Shown: positions 8,082 to 17,522 of the stretch, one piece after another
Layout of the letters: every line of letters begins with the position of its first letter
How positions within the stretch are numbered: the first letter of the stretch is position 1
Assembly: GCF_000023025.1 (NCBI RefSeq)
Contig: NC_012997.1
Span: 3,841,125 to 3,905,124, forward strand
Direction: 5' to 3'
Length of the DNA: 64,000 nucleotides
From: Teredinibacter turnerae T7901
Lineage (GTDB): Bacteria; Pseudomonadota; Gammaproteobacteria; Pseudomonadales; Cellvibrionaceae
Translations under genes and position numbers: made by a program
Notes under the pieces: generated by a model
Told to the model about the DNA's origin: nothing
The model's input: only the letters and a program-made list of their open reading frames with translations
Databases searched by the model: none

Positions 8082-11000
8082 TTAGCTTTCGAGATGAGCG
8101 TTCAAAACAATCAGCAAAGCCGACGTTTCTGTGGCCATAGCCGCAGCGAGCGCAGGGACAGCACTATGCTCGCCTGCTTTTACCTGCTTTTCAAGCTCCG
8201 CAGAAATGTCCTGCAATTGATAGGCGCGCAATTGCGCAGCACTTCCTTTAGTGGAATGTGCAATAAAGCCAATTTTTTCGTAATCGAAATGGTCGCGAGC
8301 AAGCTTAAATTCCTCCAGCGTTTCCGGCATTCGACCGCAAAAGGAGCGCAATAAAAGCCTTACCCTGTCATCACGGTTTTTGAGCGACGCCAGCATCGCG
8401 TCATAATCCCAGCGTTGATCTGGTGCTACCTCGCTGCCAGTGCTTGCATCTGTGGAATTACCACTGACATTCAAGTTAGCTGCGAACATTTCCACCACAG
8501 GGTTAATAGCCTTGGGTTGCAACGTGTCTGTGGCTGGCTTTTGGGCGTTGGATTCAGGTACTCGGGGCAACCATTTACGCAAACGATCTTCCAGTACTTG
8601 GGGGTCAATGGGCTTGCTGATGTAGTCATCCATGCCGGCCGCAAAGCACCGTTCCTTATCGCCTTTCATCGCATTCGCCGTCATCGCTATGATAGGTATT
8701 TTTTTGTAAATTTCGCCAGCTTTGCCGGCGCGAATACTTCTTGTAGTTTCGTAGCCGTCCATTTCCGGCATTTGGCAATCCATTAATACCAGCGAATACA
8801 GATCCCATTGTTGCGCGCTTTGCAAAGCGTCCAGAGCTTCTACCCCGTTGCCTGCAGTCGTTACCACTACTCCAACATCATCAAGCATCATACGGGCAAC
8901 ATCCTGGTTTACCGGGTTGTCTTCAACCAGTAAGACACGCCCGTTAACCTGACCGGAGTCCAGCTCATCACCTTCTCCCGCGGCCTGGCTGTGTTCTTTG
9001 ATTTGCGTCCAACCGCGCAGGGTCGATCCTCCCTCCAGGAGAACTTTAACAGACTCCACAAGGCCTGCCCGCGTTAGCGGTTTGGCGACATAACCTCGCG
9101 CACCGGCATCGCAAAACTTTTGCAATTCGCCCTCGGCGATGCGGCTGAGTATCAGCACGGGTAAATCCGCGCACCCTTCGATACCGAGCATCTGTTTAGC
9201 TAAGTCGCAGCCGGTTTGATCCGGCAAATACTGATCGATCAATACGACATCGGGCAGATTATTCAACGCTTTTAAATCCTGACACCGAGCCAGGCCCTGT
9301 GCGCCATCTTCCGCCGCGAATACGTTCGCTCCCCAACTGTCCAACCACCGATATACCAACTCACGAACCGATTTATTGTCTTCAATCAGCAGTACCGATT
9401 TATTTTCCAGATTCATAACAGGTACAGCAACCTGTTGTTCGCATGCCTGAAGCAGAACGTGAAAATCGAACGTACTGCCGCTACCGAGTTCACTGTGCGC
9501 TGCAATGTCGCCGCCCATCAATACACACAATTTTTTGCAGATTGCCAAGCCAAGCCCGGTACCGCCATACTCCCGCGTAGTCGATGCGTCGACCTGGGTG
9601 AAAGGGTTAAACAGTTCATCGAGCTTGTCGTTTTCAATTCCAATGCCGGTATCCACTACCGATACCTGAAATATTAAATCGTCCTTCTGTGGCACTAAAG
9701 CACAGCGCACCAGCACTTCGCCTTCAGCGGTAAATTTAATCGCGTTGCCTACCAGGTTCGCGAGTACCTGGCGAATACGACCTGGGTCACCACATACCAT
9801 TGGGGTGTTAATGTCGGTCGTATCCAAAATGAGCTCAACATGTTTTTCCTGCGCGCGCATCGCCATTGATTCAGAAAACTCCTCCAGCTGCGCGATTAAA
9901 TTAAACTCAATAGACTCGAGTTCTATTTTTCCAGCATCCACTTTAGAGAAATCGAGAATATCGTTAATAATATTCAACAACGTATTTGATGAGTGGCTGG
10001 CGATGGTGAGTTTACGCCGCTGCTCGTCGCTTAATTGCGTGCGATTCAACAAGCTCAACATGCCCATTACCCCGTTGAGCGGGGTGCGAATTTCGTGACT
10101 CATCATCGCCAGAAAATCGCTTTTCGCATGGGCCGCCTGTTCCGCAGCTTCTTTAGCGGCAACCAACGCCTTCTCAGCTTTCTGCCGAGCATGAATTCCT
10201 CGCGCTCCATGCACGAACTGACCCACGGTATTCATTAAAGGTTTGAGCCACTCGATAATATCGTCGTTAAACCCACCGATTCGATTTGCAAGCCCCACTA
10301 GTGCAATCCCGTTACCACTGTGCGTGATCGGTACGCCGAGAAAGTTGTTGATATGCACAGCGGTTTGGGGTGACGTACACATATGCCAGGTTTGATCAAT
10401 ATTTTCCAAAACCACAGGCTGCAAGCGAAATAGTGCCTGGCGGAGGTGTTGCTCGTAATCATTTAATTTGCAGGAGCTTAAATCGTTATCGCACGCGGTT
10501 TGAGCACCAGCAAAATACCAGCGGTGAAGGTAGGGGCGCTTGCCTGTGTCGTAATCGATTTCAGCAATAAAACCAAAATCTGTGCGCGTAAGCTTAAGGA
10601 TATTATCGAGAAACTCCTGAAATGCGCTATCGATATCGTTTTGCTCGATAAAACTCGCCTGAGATTCGGCGATTAATTGCAACATACTCATCTGCTGCTG
10701 CAGTTCCTGCTGGGTGCGCTCGATATTTTGTTCGATTAGCTTGCGCGCATTAATATCCTGGTACGATCCGTAGATACGCACACAGCGTCCATCATGAAAT
10801 TCTGCCTTGCCGGTGACAAGAACCCAAAGGTCGTGCTCCTTCGCCGTGGTAATTTGCACTTCCTCACTGAATGCCTGGCCAGACTCAGTGCACAATTGAA
10901 TCGCCTGTTCAATAGTTGAAAGACTTTTGCCTGGTTTGTAAAACTGCAGCGCGGAATCGAGAAACGGCTCGAAATCTTCGTCGACCTCGTGAATAACTTT

Positions 11001-12725
11001 AGTCATTCCCGACCAATACACGGCTGCCTCTGCCAGGTTAATTTCCCAGGCGCCAATGCGTGCGAGCTTGCTCATCGACTGAAGCATTTCCTGTTGCTGC
11101 GCGAGTCGGCTCTCGTGTTCGCGATGGCTGGTAACGTCGACAGCCGTCGCATATACGTTGCTCGAGGCGGGGTCGACACTCACATTCCAATTGAGGTGCA
11201 CATAGCTGCCATCCTTACAGCGTACCCGGCAAACGAATGATGTGGAGGTTTTAACTTTCAGCAAGTGCTCCAGTTCCGCCACCACTTCGCGATAATCCTC
11301 CGGGTGCACAAAGCTAAGAAAAGGCGACGACTGCACTTCTTCTTTGTTGTATCCCAACAACCACAAAAACGCATTGTTAAAAACTTTAAACTCACCGAGG
11401 TGTGTGAAGGTACACATTAAACTGCCGGATAATTCAAAAAACCGGTGCAGATTTTCGCGGGATTCGTCCAGCGCCTGCTGCGCCGCTTGGCGCTGCGATA
11501 AGTCCTCTACAATCGACCAGATACATTGGCGCCCCGAGTGATCGTCCACCAGCACGGCCATGAAGCTGACCGGGTAGTGGCTGCCGTCCTTGCGAATAAA
11601 CTCTTTCTCGACTGGGCCATAGCGGCCTTCCCGCAAAAGAATTTTTTTCTGTGCCTGCTCCTCTTTGCGAAAGCGACTCGCGGTAATGCCTGCAAAACTC
11701 AGCTGAGACAGCTCTTCTCTGGCATAGCCTGTTGGCTCAAGGAGGGCGTCGTTAATTTCAAGAAAGTTCCCCGTGGCGAGATCGTTTAGTGCAATTCCAA
11801 TCGGCGACATATCGAATAAACTACGTAGCCTCGCCTGCTGTAATTCGCGTATACGTGACAGGCGTATAACGAAAGCGCCAGCTGCTGCAAACAAACCAAT
11901 GGTAATGATTTCCAGGAAACGAATAACCCAGGCGTCGTCTGCGACCCTAAGCCAACCTTTGCGCGGGATCGCAGCAACCTCCCAACCACCATTGGGGAAA
12001 TCTACCCGTGTCAATACAGGTTCTTGCTCAAATACACTGGCATCACCGTAGAACACCTGACCTTCAACCAAGTCTCCGTCACGCCCTTTAATGGCAATCT
12101 GGAGTAGTGTTTCCGCTTTCGTCAATTGACTGGCAAGGTAGAATTCGTCGAGGTCGATCACCGCCGATAACAGGCCCCAAAACTGATCCGACAACCCGCT
12201 TTCCGAGCGGGTGTACACCGGCAGTCGCCCAATCAAGGCGACCCCGCCCTGCTCCAGTTGGATAGGGCCAGCCACTACCATCTCACCAGTGTCACGCGCC
12301 AATTCAGCCGCTTTTCGCTGCTCAGGGTGATTTCTATAATCGAGTCCCAAGGCCGCTTCGTTGCCGGCGAGAGGGTACACATAACGGATCACCATATCCG
12401 GCGCCGCACCGATGTTACGCAATTGAGGGTGCGCTTCGATGACTTGACGGGCAAGCTGCGCAAAACGCGCCTGGCTCATTTCCGGTTCCAGGCTCACCAC
12501 GGCCTGCAGGCCTCGTAATACTTCGAAATCTGTATTCAGGTTGCCTTCCAGGCGCGCGCGAACCGTAGCGAGCTCATTTTGAGCAAGCAGGCGTTGCTGC
12601 TGGTAGAAACGCTCATTGTTGACCCAATCGGAAAACCCTGCAGCTGCCGACAGCAGTGCCACCGCAGCAGCGATCAGAGTGCCGGTAAGGAAACTTTTGC
12701 GATGTATGAATTTACTGGTATTCAT
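8082..12725 (-). CDS. CHASE-PAS-GAF hybrid sensor histidine kinase with two REC and Hpt domains
   Basis: A 1547-residue membrane-bound phosphorelay kinase. Domains in order: TM1 (about 14-32), an extracytoplasmic CHASE sensor (about 60-250), TM2 (about 265-290), three PAS/PAC units (about 295-660), and a GAF domain (about 690-850). Then comes a HisKA dimerisation helix with the phospho-accepting histidine in MMSHEIRTPLNG (about 873), and the HATPase with an N box near 995 and GGTGLGLAICKKL near 1057. Two receiver domains have phospho-Asp in VLIDQYLPD (about 1160) and LVLMDCQMPEMDG (about 1313). A C-terminal Hpt has its histidine in IAHSTKGSA (about 1487). This is a complete internal His-Asp-His relay that must pass phosphate to a separate regulator. 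No partner gene is adjacent, and the signal is unknown. It is divergent from the guanidine operon with about 570 nt between. Confidence 0.9.
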   Translation of the reverse strand: MNTSKFIHRKSFLTGTLIAAAVALLSAAAGFSDWVNNERFYQQQRLLAQNELATVRARLEGNLNTDFEVLRGLQAVVSLEPEMSQARFAQLARQVIEAHPQLRNIGAAPDMVIRYVYPLAGNEAALGLDYRNHPEQRKAAELARDTGEMVVAGPIQLEQGGVALIGRLPVYTRSESGLSDQFWGLLSAVIDLDEFYLASQLTKAETLLQIAIKGRDGDLVEGQVFYGDASVFEQEPVLTRVDFPNGGWEVAAIPRKGWLRVADDAWVIRFLEIITIGLFAAAGAFVIRLSRIRELQQARLRSLFDMSPIGIALNDLATGNFLEINDALLEPTGYAREELSQLSFAGITASRFRKEEQAQKKILLREGRYGPVEKEFIRKDGSHYPVSFMAVLVDDHSGRQCIWSIVEDLSQRQAAQQALDESRENLHRFFELSGSLMCTFTHLGEFKVFNNAFLWLLGYNKEEVQSSPFLSFVHPEDYREVVAELEHLLKVKTSTSFVCRVRCKDGSYVHLNWNVSVDPASSNVYATAVDVTSHREHESRLAQQQEMLQSMSKLARIGAWEINLAEAAVYWSGMTKVIHEVDEDFEPFLDSALQFYKPGKSLSTIEQAIQLCTESGQAFSEEVQITTAKEHDLWVLVTGKAEFHDGRCVRIYGSYQDINARKLIEQNIERTQQELQQQMSMLQLIAESQASFIEQNDIDSAFQEFLDNILKLTRTDFGFIAEIDYDTGKRPYLHRWYFAGAQTACDNDLSSCKLNDYEQHLRQALFRLQPVVLENIDQTWHMCTSPQTAVHINNFLGVPITHSGNGIALVGLANRIGGFNDDIIEWLKPLMNTVGQFVHGARGIHARQKAEKALVAAKEAAEQAAHAKSDFLAMMSHEIRTPLNGVMGMLSLLNRTQLSDEQRRKLTIASHSSNTLLNIINDILDFSKVDAGKIELESIEFNLIAQLEEFSESMAMRAQEKHVELILDTTDINTPMVCGDPGRIRQVLANLVGNAIKFTAEGEVLVRCALVPQKDDLIFQVSVVDTGIGIENDKLDELFNPFTQVDASTTREYGGTGLGLAICKKLCVLMGGDIAAHSELGSGSTFDFHVLLQACEQQVAVPVMNLENKSVLLIEDNKSVRELVYRWLDSWGANVFAAEDGAQGLARCQDLKALNNLPDVVLIDQYLPDQTGCDLAKQMLGIEGCADLPVLILSRIAEGELQKFCDAGARGYVAKPLTRAGLVESVKVLLEGGSTLRGWTQIKEHSQAAGEGDELDSGQVNGRVLLVEDNPVNQDVARMMLDDVGVVVTTAGNGVEALDALQSAQQWDLYSLVLMDCQMPEMDGYETTRSIRAGKAGEIYKKIPIIAMTANAMKGDKERCFAAGMDDYISKPIDPQVLEDRLRKWLPRVPESNAQKPATDTLQPKAINPVVEMFAANLNVSGNSTDASTGSEVAPDQRWDYDAMLASLKNRDDRVRLLLRSFCGRMPETLEEFKLARDHFDYEKIGFIAHSTKGSAAQLRAYQLQDISAELEKQVKAGEHSAVPALAAAMATETSALLIVLNAHLES

Positions 12726-12885
12726 TGCGTGGCGGTTATCGCGTCATGAACGACAGTCTCGAGACAAAATGTAGGGGAAATCACCGTCGGCGATTTAGCC
12801 AAGCGTGAGTGGTTTAAACCTGAGTATAGAACAACCTGTAACGCCGGCTTCTACCGTATAGCCGCAAAAAAACGCACCATAGACG

Positions 12886-12897
12886 ATCAATTTTTTA
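12886..12897 (+). promoter_or_regulatory. IHF-like binding site
   Basis: ATCAATTTTTTA matches the IHF core WATCAANNNNTTR except for the first base. It is embedded in an AT tract that stands out from its surroundings. It lies about 60 nt upstream of a sigma-54-type promoter, the usual place for a DNA bend between an activator and the polymerase. Functional assignment is inference. Confidence 0.5.
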
Positions 12898-12957
12898 TAA
12901 AATCACCACAAAAGCGCATAAATGGCATATAAAACAGCAAAAACATGCTCTGCCAAC

Positions 12958-12973
12958 TGGCATTAGAATTGCT
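12958..12973 (+). promoter_or_regulatory. Sigma-54 (-24/-12) promoter for the guanidine operon
   Basis: TGGCATTAGAATTGCT has the invariant GG and GC doublets with the required spacing of 12 nt between them. It fits the consensus TGGCAC-N5-TTGC with one change (T for C). A transcript would start near 12984, just ahead of the riboswitch. Nitrogen-limitation control through NtrC would make sense for an operon that frees ammonia from guanidine. I did not find a clear NtrC palindrome, only a GCACC half-site-like sequence near 12873. Confidence 0.65.
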
Positions 12974-13035
12974 GTTCAAGAGTCACACAACGCGAGGATT
13001 CAATAACCGCCGGGTTATTGAGTTTCCACAGGACG

Positions 13036-13190
13036 TTAATGGACGGCTAGGGTTCCGGCTTTCTTGCTCGAGTAATCTCGGTGGATTACATGAGCTGGAA
13101 AGTGACTGGTCCGAGAGCTGTCGACCTTCCACGGGTAACCATCACTACCCCCTGGCAGGTTACACGGCGGGATAAAAGCCCGGGAGGAAT
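13036..13190 (+). ncRNA. Guanidine-I (ykkC) riboswitch aptamer
   Basis: The conserved signature blocks of the guanidine-I aptamer occur in order: CTAGGGTTCCG at 13047-13057, ACTGGTCCGAGAG at 13105-13117, and ACACGGCGGGATAAAAGCCC at 13162-13181, followed by GGGAGG. An additional stem is formed by GGTAACC (13134-13140) with GGTTAC (13158-13163). This class switches genes on when guanidinium is bound. It lies about 100 nt before the first gene of the operon and tells that the carboxylase operon is for guanidine rather than urea. Ends of the aptamer are approximate. Confidence 0.92.
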
Positions 13191-13229
13191 GGAGCAACGG
13201 CAAGGCGCACTCGGCTGCGCTACCGGTCG

Positions 13230-13290
13230 CTTCTCAATAGCACTGCGCTATTGAATCCTCAATTATCCGTGTAACCCTTGGGAGGTTAAC
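13230..13290 (+). promoter_or_regulatory. Riboswitch expression platform and RBS
   Basis: A hairpin TCAATAGC/GCTATTGA (13234-13254, 5-nt loop) is followed by CCGTGTAACC at 13267-13276. That sequence is exactly complementary to GGTTACACGG at 13158-13167 inside the aptamer. The next bases form AACC-cttggga-GGTT around the ribosome-binding site of the first gene. No U-tract follows any hairpin, so control at translation initiation is more likely than termination. This reading is inference from complementarity. Confidence 0.6.
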
Positions 13291-13291
13291 C

Positions 13292-14401
13292 ATGCATAAC
13301 AACATCTTTGCCCGCGCAATTCTGGGCACGACCATCGCTCTGCTTTTCGCCTGTTCCGATAAATCACCGGCACCCGCCACTTCCGAAGCAACACCTGCCC
13401 CGGTCGCCAGTGCGCCCGCCGAAAAATTTAAAGTGTGCTGGTCTATCTACGTCGGTTGGATGCCCTGGGATTTCGGTGCGCAGCAAGGCATCGTGAAAAA
13501 ATGGGCCGACAAATACGGCATTGAAATCGAAGTAACCCAAATCAACGACTATATCGAGTCCATCAACCAATACACCGCTGGCGAATATGACGGTTGCACC
13601 ATGACTAACATGGACGCGCTCACAATTCCGGCGGCGGGTGGCGTGGATTCCACTGCGTTGATCGTGGGGGACTTCTCCAACGGCAACGACGGTGTTGTGC
13701 TGAAAGACAAAACTGAACTCGCCGATATCAAAGGCCAAAACGTTAACCTGGTGGAATTGAGTGTGTCTCACTACCTGCTGGCACGCGCGTTGGAATCGGT
13801 CGGGATGAGTGAAAAAGATGTAACCGTGGTGAACACCTCCGACGCCGACATGGTCGCCGCTTATTCCACCGACAGTGTTTCTTCTGTAGTCACCTGGAAC
13901 CCGCTGTTGAGTGAAATCACCACTATGCCTGGTGCCAACAAAGTGTTCGACTCAGCAAACATCCCTGGCGAAATTATCGATTTGATGGTGGTCAACACCA
14001 AAACCCTTAGCGAGCACCCTGCACTGGGTAAAGCGCTGGCTGGCGCCTGGTACGAGATCATGAGTACGATGAACGGCGACAGTGACGCTGCGGTGGCCGC
14101 GCGCACCTTTATGGGCAGTGCCTCTGGTACTGACCTTGCCGGTTACGACGCGCAATTGGCCTCCACCAAGATGTTCTACAAGCCCGCCGAAGCGGTTGAG
14201 TTCGTCAACAGCGACAAGCTGAAAACCACCATGCAAACGGTTGCTGAATTCTCGTTTGACCACGGCCTGTTGGGCGAAGGTGCCAGTGATGCGTCTTTCA
14301 TCGGTATTGAAACACCCGCAGGCGTCTACGGCGATAGCAGCAATATCAAACTGCGGTTCGACCCGACCTATATGGATATGGCCGCAAAAGGCTCTCTGTA
14401 A
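13292..14401 (+). CDS. ABC transporter substrate-binding lipoprotein, guanidine operon
   Basis: A 369-residue periplasmic binding protein of the NMT1/TauA-like fold found in urea-carboxylase regions. The N-terminus has a signal peptide with a lipobox-like LLFAC at about residues 17-21, then an Ala/Pro-rich linker (to about 45) before the binding domain, which begins KFKVCWSIYVGWMPWDFG. The ligand pocket includes the TMTNMDALTIPAAGG segment. It is the first gene under the guanidine riboswitch and is followed by a matching permease and ATPase, so its ligand is most likely guanidine or a guanidino compound. It is commonly annotated for urea or taurine only by family. GGGAGG lies 6 nt before the ATG. 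Confidence 0.87.
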   Translation: MHNNIFARAILGTTIALLFACSDKSPAPATSEATPAPVASAPAEKFKVCWSIYVGWMPWDFGAQQGIVKKWADKYGIEIEVTQINDYIESINQYTAGEYDGCTMTNMDALTIPAAGGVDSTALIVGDFSNGNDGVVLKDKTELADIKGQNVNLVELSVSHYLLARALESVGMSEKDVTVVNTSDADMVAAYSTDSVSSVVTWNPLLSEITTMPGANKVFDSANIPGEIIDLMVVNTKTLSEHPALGKALAGAWYEIMSTMNGDSDAAVAARTFMGSASGTDLAGYDAQLASTKMFYKPAEAVEFVNSDKLKTTMQTVAEFSFDHGLLGEGASDASFIGIETPAGVYGDSSNIKLRFDPTYMDMAAKGSL

Positions 14402-14438
14402 CCGCCACCCATAATCGCAACACCAGGGCGTGACCGCT

Positions 14439-15263
14439 ATGAAACTTATCAATCGCAAGCCATCGCGCCCTGTTCGCGTGATCCTGGGGATTCTGCCATT
14501 CCTGTTGCTGCTGGTGCTCTATCTCGGCGCCAGCAATGCCCGCTTGGCAGCAAACCCCAACGATAAATTATTGCCCGCGCTCACGACCATAGGCGCGGCC
14601 ATTGAGCGTATGGCGTTCCAGCCAGACAAACGCAGCGGCGATGTACTGTTATGGCGGGACACCGCCAGCAGTCTCGGTCGCCTCGCGGTTGGCGTCAGCA
14701 TCAGTGCTGCCTGTGCGCTCATTCTCGGCGTGCTGATGGGAGCAATCCCGTTTGCGCGCGCCAAACTGTCACCGCTAGTCACCGCTATATCGCTGGTGCC
14801 GCCGATGGCGATTCTGCCGGTGCTCTTTATTGTGTTTGGCCTGGGTGAAGTATCCAAGATCGTGCTGATTGTGATCGGCATTACGCCTTTTATGACACGT
14901 GATCTGCTGCAGCGCGTGCGCGAAATTCCGACCGAACAAATTATCAAAGCACAAACTCTGGGCGCCAACACCTGGCAGATTATTGTGCGGGTGATACTCC
15001 CGCAAATTATGCCCCGCCTGATTGCCGCTGTGCGCCTGTCGCTTGGTGCTGCCTGGCTGTTCCTGATTGCGGCAGAGGCCATTGCGTCTACCGATGGGCT
15101 CGGCTACCGCATTTTTTTAGTCAGGCGCTATCTGGCCATGGATGTGATCCTACCCTACGTCATTTGGATAACGTTTCTGGCGTTTGTCGTGGACTATCTG
15201 CTGCGTCGGGTATCCCTGTTGTGCTATCCCTGGTTTCACAGTCAGGCCAAGGAGAACGATTAA
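14439..15263 (+). CDS. ABC transporter permease, guanidine operon
   Basis: A 274-residue inner-membrane permease of the SsuC/TauC type with about six transmembrane helices. The EAA-like cytoplasmic loop that contacts the ATPase is visible around residues 165-195 (IIKAQTLGANTWQIIVRVIL). The ATG at 14439 is chosen over the in-frame GTG at 14430 because the AGGG ribosome-binding site at about 14425 is 2 nt from the GTG but 11 nt from the ATG. It forms the membrane channel for the binding protein upstream and the ATPase downstream. The substrate is inferred from the riboswitch-controlled operon. Confidence 0.87.
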   Translation: MKLINRKPSRPVRVILGILPFLLLLVLYLGASNARLAANPNDKLLPALTTIGAAIERMAFQPDKRSGDVLLWRDTASSLGRLAVGVSISAACALILGVLMGAIPFARAKLSPLVTAISLVPPMAILPVLFIVFGLGEVSKIVLIVIGITPFMTRDLLQRVREIPTEQIIKAQTLGANTWQIIVRVILPQIMPRLIAAVRLSLGAAWLFLIAAEAIASTDGLGYRIFLVRRYLAMDVILPYVIWITFLAFVVDYLLRRVSLLCYPWFHSQAKEND

Positions 15264-15264
15264 A

Positions 15265-16059
15265 ATGGCATTTTTAGAAATACAACATTTGTGGAAGGAG
15301 TACGGCGATCAAGTCGTCCTGGAACAGCTAAACAAGCAGGTTGCCAAAGGCGATTTTATTACTATCGTCGGCGCGTCCGGATGCGGTAAAACCACCTTCC
15401 TCAATTTATTACTCGGTACCGAGCAGCCCACACGGGGCCGCATCACGCTGAACGGTGCCCCCTTGAAACCCGAACCCAATGCCGAACGCGGTATCGTTTT
15501 TCAGCGCTACTCGGTATTTCCGCACCTCACCGCATTGGAAAACGTGATTATCGCGCGCGAGTTGGAAAAAAGCCCGGTATTGGGCCGCCTGTTTGGCAAG
15601 GCAAAAAAAGCCGCGCGCACAGAAGCAGAAACCTTGCTGGATGCGGTTGGCCTCGGCCACGCCAAAACCAAATACCCGCATGAACTTTCCGGCGGGATGC
15701 AACAGCGCCTCGCACTGGCGCAGTCGCTGATTAAAAAGCCCGCGATTTTATTGTTAGATGAGCCTTTCGGCGCACTTGATCCCGGCATTCGCGCCGACAT
15801 GCACAATCTGGTGTTACAGCTGTGGCACGAACACCAGCTCACCATATTTATGATTACCCACGACCTGAAAGAAGGTTTTCATCTGGGCACCCGCCTGTGG
15901 GTATTCGACAAAGACCGCTACGACCCGCAGGCACCAGGTGCGTTCGGCGCACAGATTACTTACGACCTGGATGTATCGCAAAAGGACCGCGCTCAGCTGG
16001 AGCACATTATTCACCATCACTCACAACCCACAGAGGAGGTACAGGCCAGCCTTGCCTGA
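15265..16059 (+). CDS. ABC transporter ATP-binding protein, guanidine operon
   Basis: A 264-residue ATPase of the nitrate/sulfonate/taurine importer family. Walker A is GASGCGKTT (about 36-44), the Q-loop is in GIVFQRYSVFPHLT, the signature is LSGGMQQRLALAQ (about 141), Walker B is ILLLDEPFGALDP (about 161), and the switch histidine is in MITHDLKEG. The ATG at 15265 follows AAGGAG by 10 nt. A longer in-frame start at 15184 would overlap the permease and is rejected. It powers the importer encoded by the two preceding genes. Confidence 0.9.
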   Translation: MAFLEIQHLWKEYGDQVVLEQLNKQVAKGDFITIVGASGCGKTTFLNLLLGTEQPTRGRITLNGAPLKPEPNAERGIVFQRYSVFPHLTALENVIIARELEKSPVLGRLFGKAKKAARTEAETLLDAVGLGHAKTKYPHELSGGMQQRLALAQSLIKKPAILLLDEPFGALDPGIRADMHNLVLQLWHEHQLTIFMITHDLKEGFHLGTRLWVFDKDRYDPQAPGAFGAQITYDLDVSQKDRAQLEHIIHHHSQPTEEVQASLA

Positions 16060-16069
16060 ATCCGATTCC

Positions 16070-16804
16070 ATGACACATTCAACAGCACAACCGCTTTATA
16101 CGTTTGAATTGCCCGCCGCCAGCCACTGGTCGCTAAAAATCAAACGCGGCCTCGAACTGACACTCACCGATATTACCGGTGGAGCCAATCTGGGAATGAT
16201 GTTCTACAACCCGGAAAATTTATTGGAACGTTACAACGCACCCGACACCCTGAAGTGTCAGCACACTTTTAAATTAACGCGCGGCAACTGCCTGTACTCG
16301 GATATGGGCCGCATTTTCTGCTCGATTACCGCAGATAATTTTGGCTGGCACGAGACCGTGTGCGGCAACAGCCGCAAGCAGCATATCGAAAAAACCTGGG
16401 GGTCGCTCTCCTATCAGGATGCGCAAAACGACTGGCGCCAAAACGGCTTCGATGCCTTTCTGGTGGAATTGACCAAATACGGTCTCAACGAGCGGGACAT
16501 GGGGGCGAACCTTAACCTGTTCAGCAAAGTGGTAGCCGACGAAAGCGGCAATCTCAGCCTCGATGCCAGCGCAGCAAAACCCGGCGCAAGCCTGACTTTG
16601 CGCTTTGAAATGGACACGCTGGTGGTAATGCACAGCTGCCCACATCCACTCAACCAGGCAGCGAGCTACCCCCGCACGCCGGTGCTGTGTGAATTGTTTG
16701 AAGCGGCGCCGGTCGCCGACGATGACTTCTGCAAAAACTTCCGCCCGGAAAACGGACGGGGTTTTGAAAATAACCGTTTGTACCATTTGGGGATAGGCGC
16801 ATGA
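16070..16804 (+). CDS. Carboxyguanidine deiminase subunit (urea carboxylase-associated protein 1)
   Basis: A 244-residue protein of the DUF1989 family, usually annotated urea amidolyase-associated protein 1. It is related to the next gene: both start with a segment like [20 protein letters not shown] and share an internal ITAD motif. Biochemical work on this gene pair showed a heteromeric carboxyguanidine deiminase (CgdAB) that turns carboxyguanidine into allophanate plus ammonia. Conserved Cys and His residues ([16 protein letters not shown]) probably bind metal. The start is uncertain. ATG at 16070 is used, but a TTG at 16052 lies 12 nt after a GGAGG and would add 6 residues. The next gene's ATG overlaps this stop. 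Which subunit is called A or B is not settled here. Confidence 0.85.
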   Translation: MTHSTAQPLYTFELPAASHWSLKIKRGLELTLTDITGGANLGMMFYNPENLLERYNAPDTLKCQHTFKLTRGNCLYSDMGRIFCSITADNFGWHETVCGNSRKQHIEKTWGSLSYQDAQNDWRQNGFDAFLVELTKYGLNERDMGANLNLFSKVVADESGNLSLDASAAKPGASLTLRFEMDTLVVMHSCPHPLNQAASYPRTPVLCELFEAAPVADDDFCKNFRPENGRGFENNRLYHLGIGA

Positions 16805-17436
16805 TCAGAGAAAGTGACATGTTGTTAAGCGAAGCGCAGGAATCGACTGTCGTACCCGCTGGCGATTATTTACTGAAAAAAATCAAGCGCGGCCAAACCG
16901 TGAGAATTACCGACCTGGAAGGCAATCAGGCCGCAGACACCTTGTTTTACAACGCCAACAATACGGCCGAACGCTACAGTGCCATGGATACCATTCGCGA
17001 ACAGGGCAATGTATACCTGAGCGCGGGAACGCTGTTGCGCAGTAATTTTGGCAACCCGCTGCTGGAAATTACCGCAGACACCTGCGGTCGCCACGATACC
17101 CTCGGCGGCGCCTGTGCGACCGAGAGCAACACCGTGCGCTACGACCTGAACAAGCGCTGTATGCACGCCTGCCGCGACAGTTGGATGCTGGCTATCGGCG
17201 AACACGAATCTGTCGGTATCAGCAAACGAGACATCACCCACAACATTAATTTTTTTATGAACGTGCCCGTCACGGCAGAAGGTGGACTGACTTTCGAAGA
17301 CGGCATCTCGGCGCCCGGCAAATACGTGGAAATGGTGGCGCATATGGACGTGTATATGCTGGTGTCCAACTGCCCGCAACTGAACAACCCCTGCAACGGC
17401 TACAACCCGACGCCGGTTGAAATTACGCTCTGGTAA
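16801..17436 (+). CDS. Carboxyguanidine deiminase subunit (urea carboxylase-associated protein 2)
   Basis: A 211-residue DUF1989 protein, partner of the preceding gene, to which it is translationally coupled (ATGA overlap). Recognisable features are [20 protein letters not shown] near the N-terminus, [24 protein letters not shown] in the middle, with probable metal-binding Cys/His, and [18 protein letters not shown] near the C-terminus. Together with subunit 1 it is expected to deaminate carboxyguanidine made by the downstream carboxylase. This step is what separates a guanidine pathway from a plain urea amidolyase pathway. It acts in the cytoplasm. Confidence 0.87.
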   Translation: MIRESDMLLSEAQESTVVPAGDYLLKKIKRGQTVRITDLEGNQAADTLFYNANNTAERYSAMDTIREQGNVYLSAGTLLRSNFGNPLLEITADTCGRHDTLGGACATESNTVRYDLNKRCMHACRDSWMLAIGEHESVGISKRDITHNINFFMNVPVTAEGGLTFEDGISAPGKYVEMVAHMDVYMLVSNCPQLNNPCNGYNPTPVEITLW

Positions 17437-17522
17437 TCTGCCGCTCCACGCGTCTCCGGACGACCGGATCAGGACGCAAGCTCACGCGGGACGACCCGCC
17501 GCAAACATGAGTGTAGACCGCC

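Noticed and set aside
12945-13175. 76-codon frame overlapping the promoter and riboswitch
   Set aside because: It overlaps conserved riboswitch blocks, and no family or ribosome-binding site supports it.
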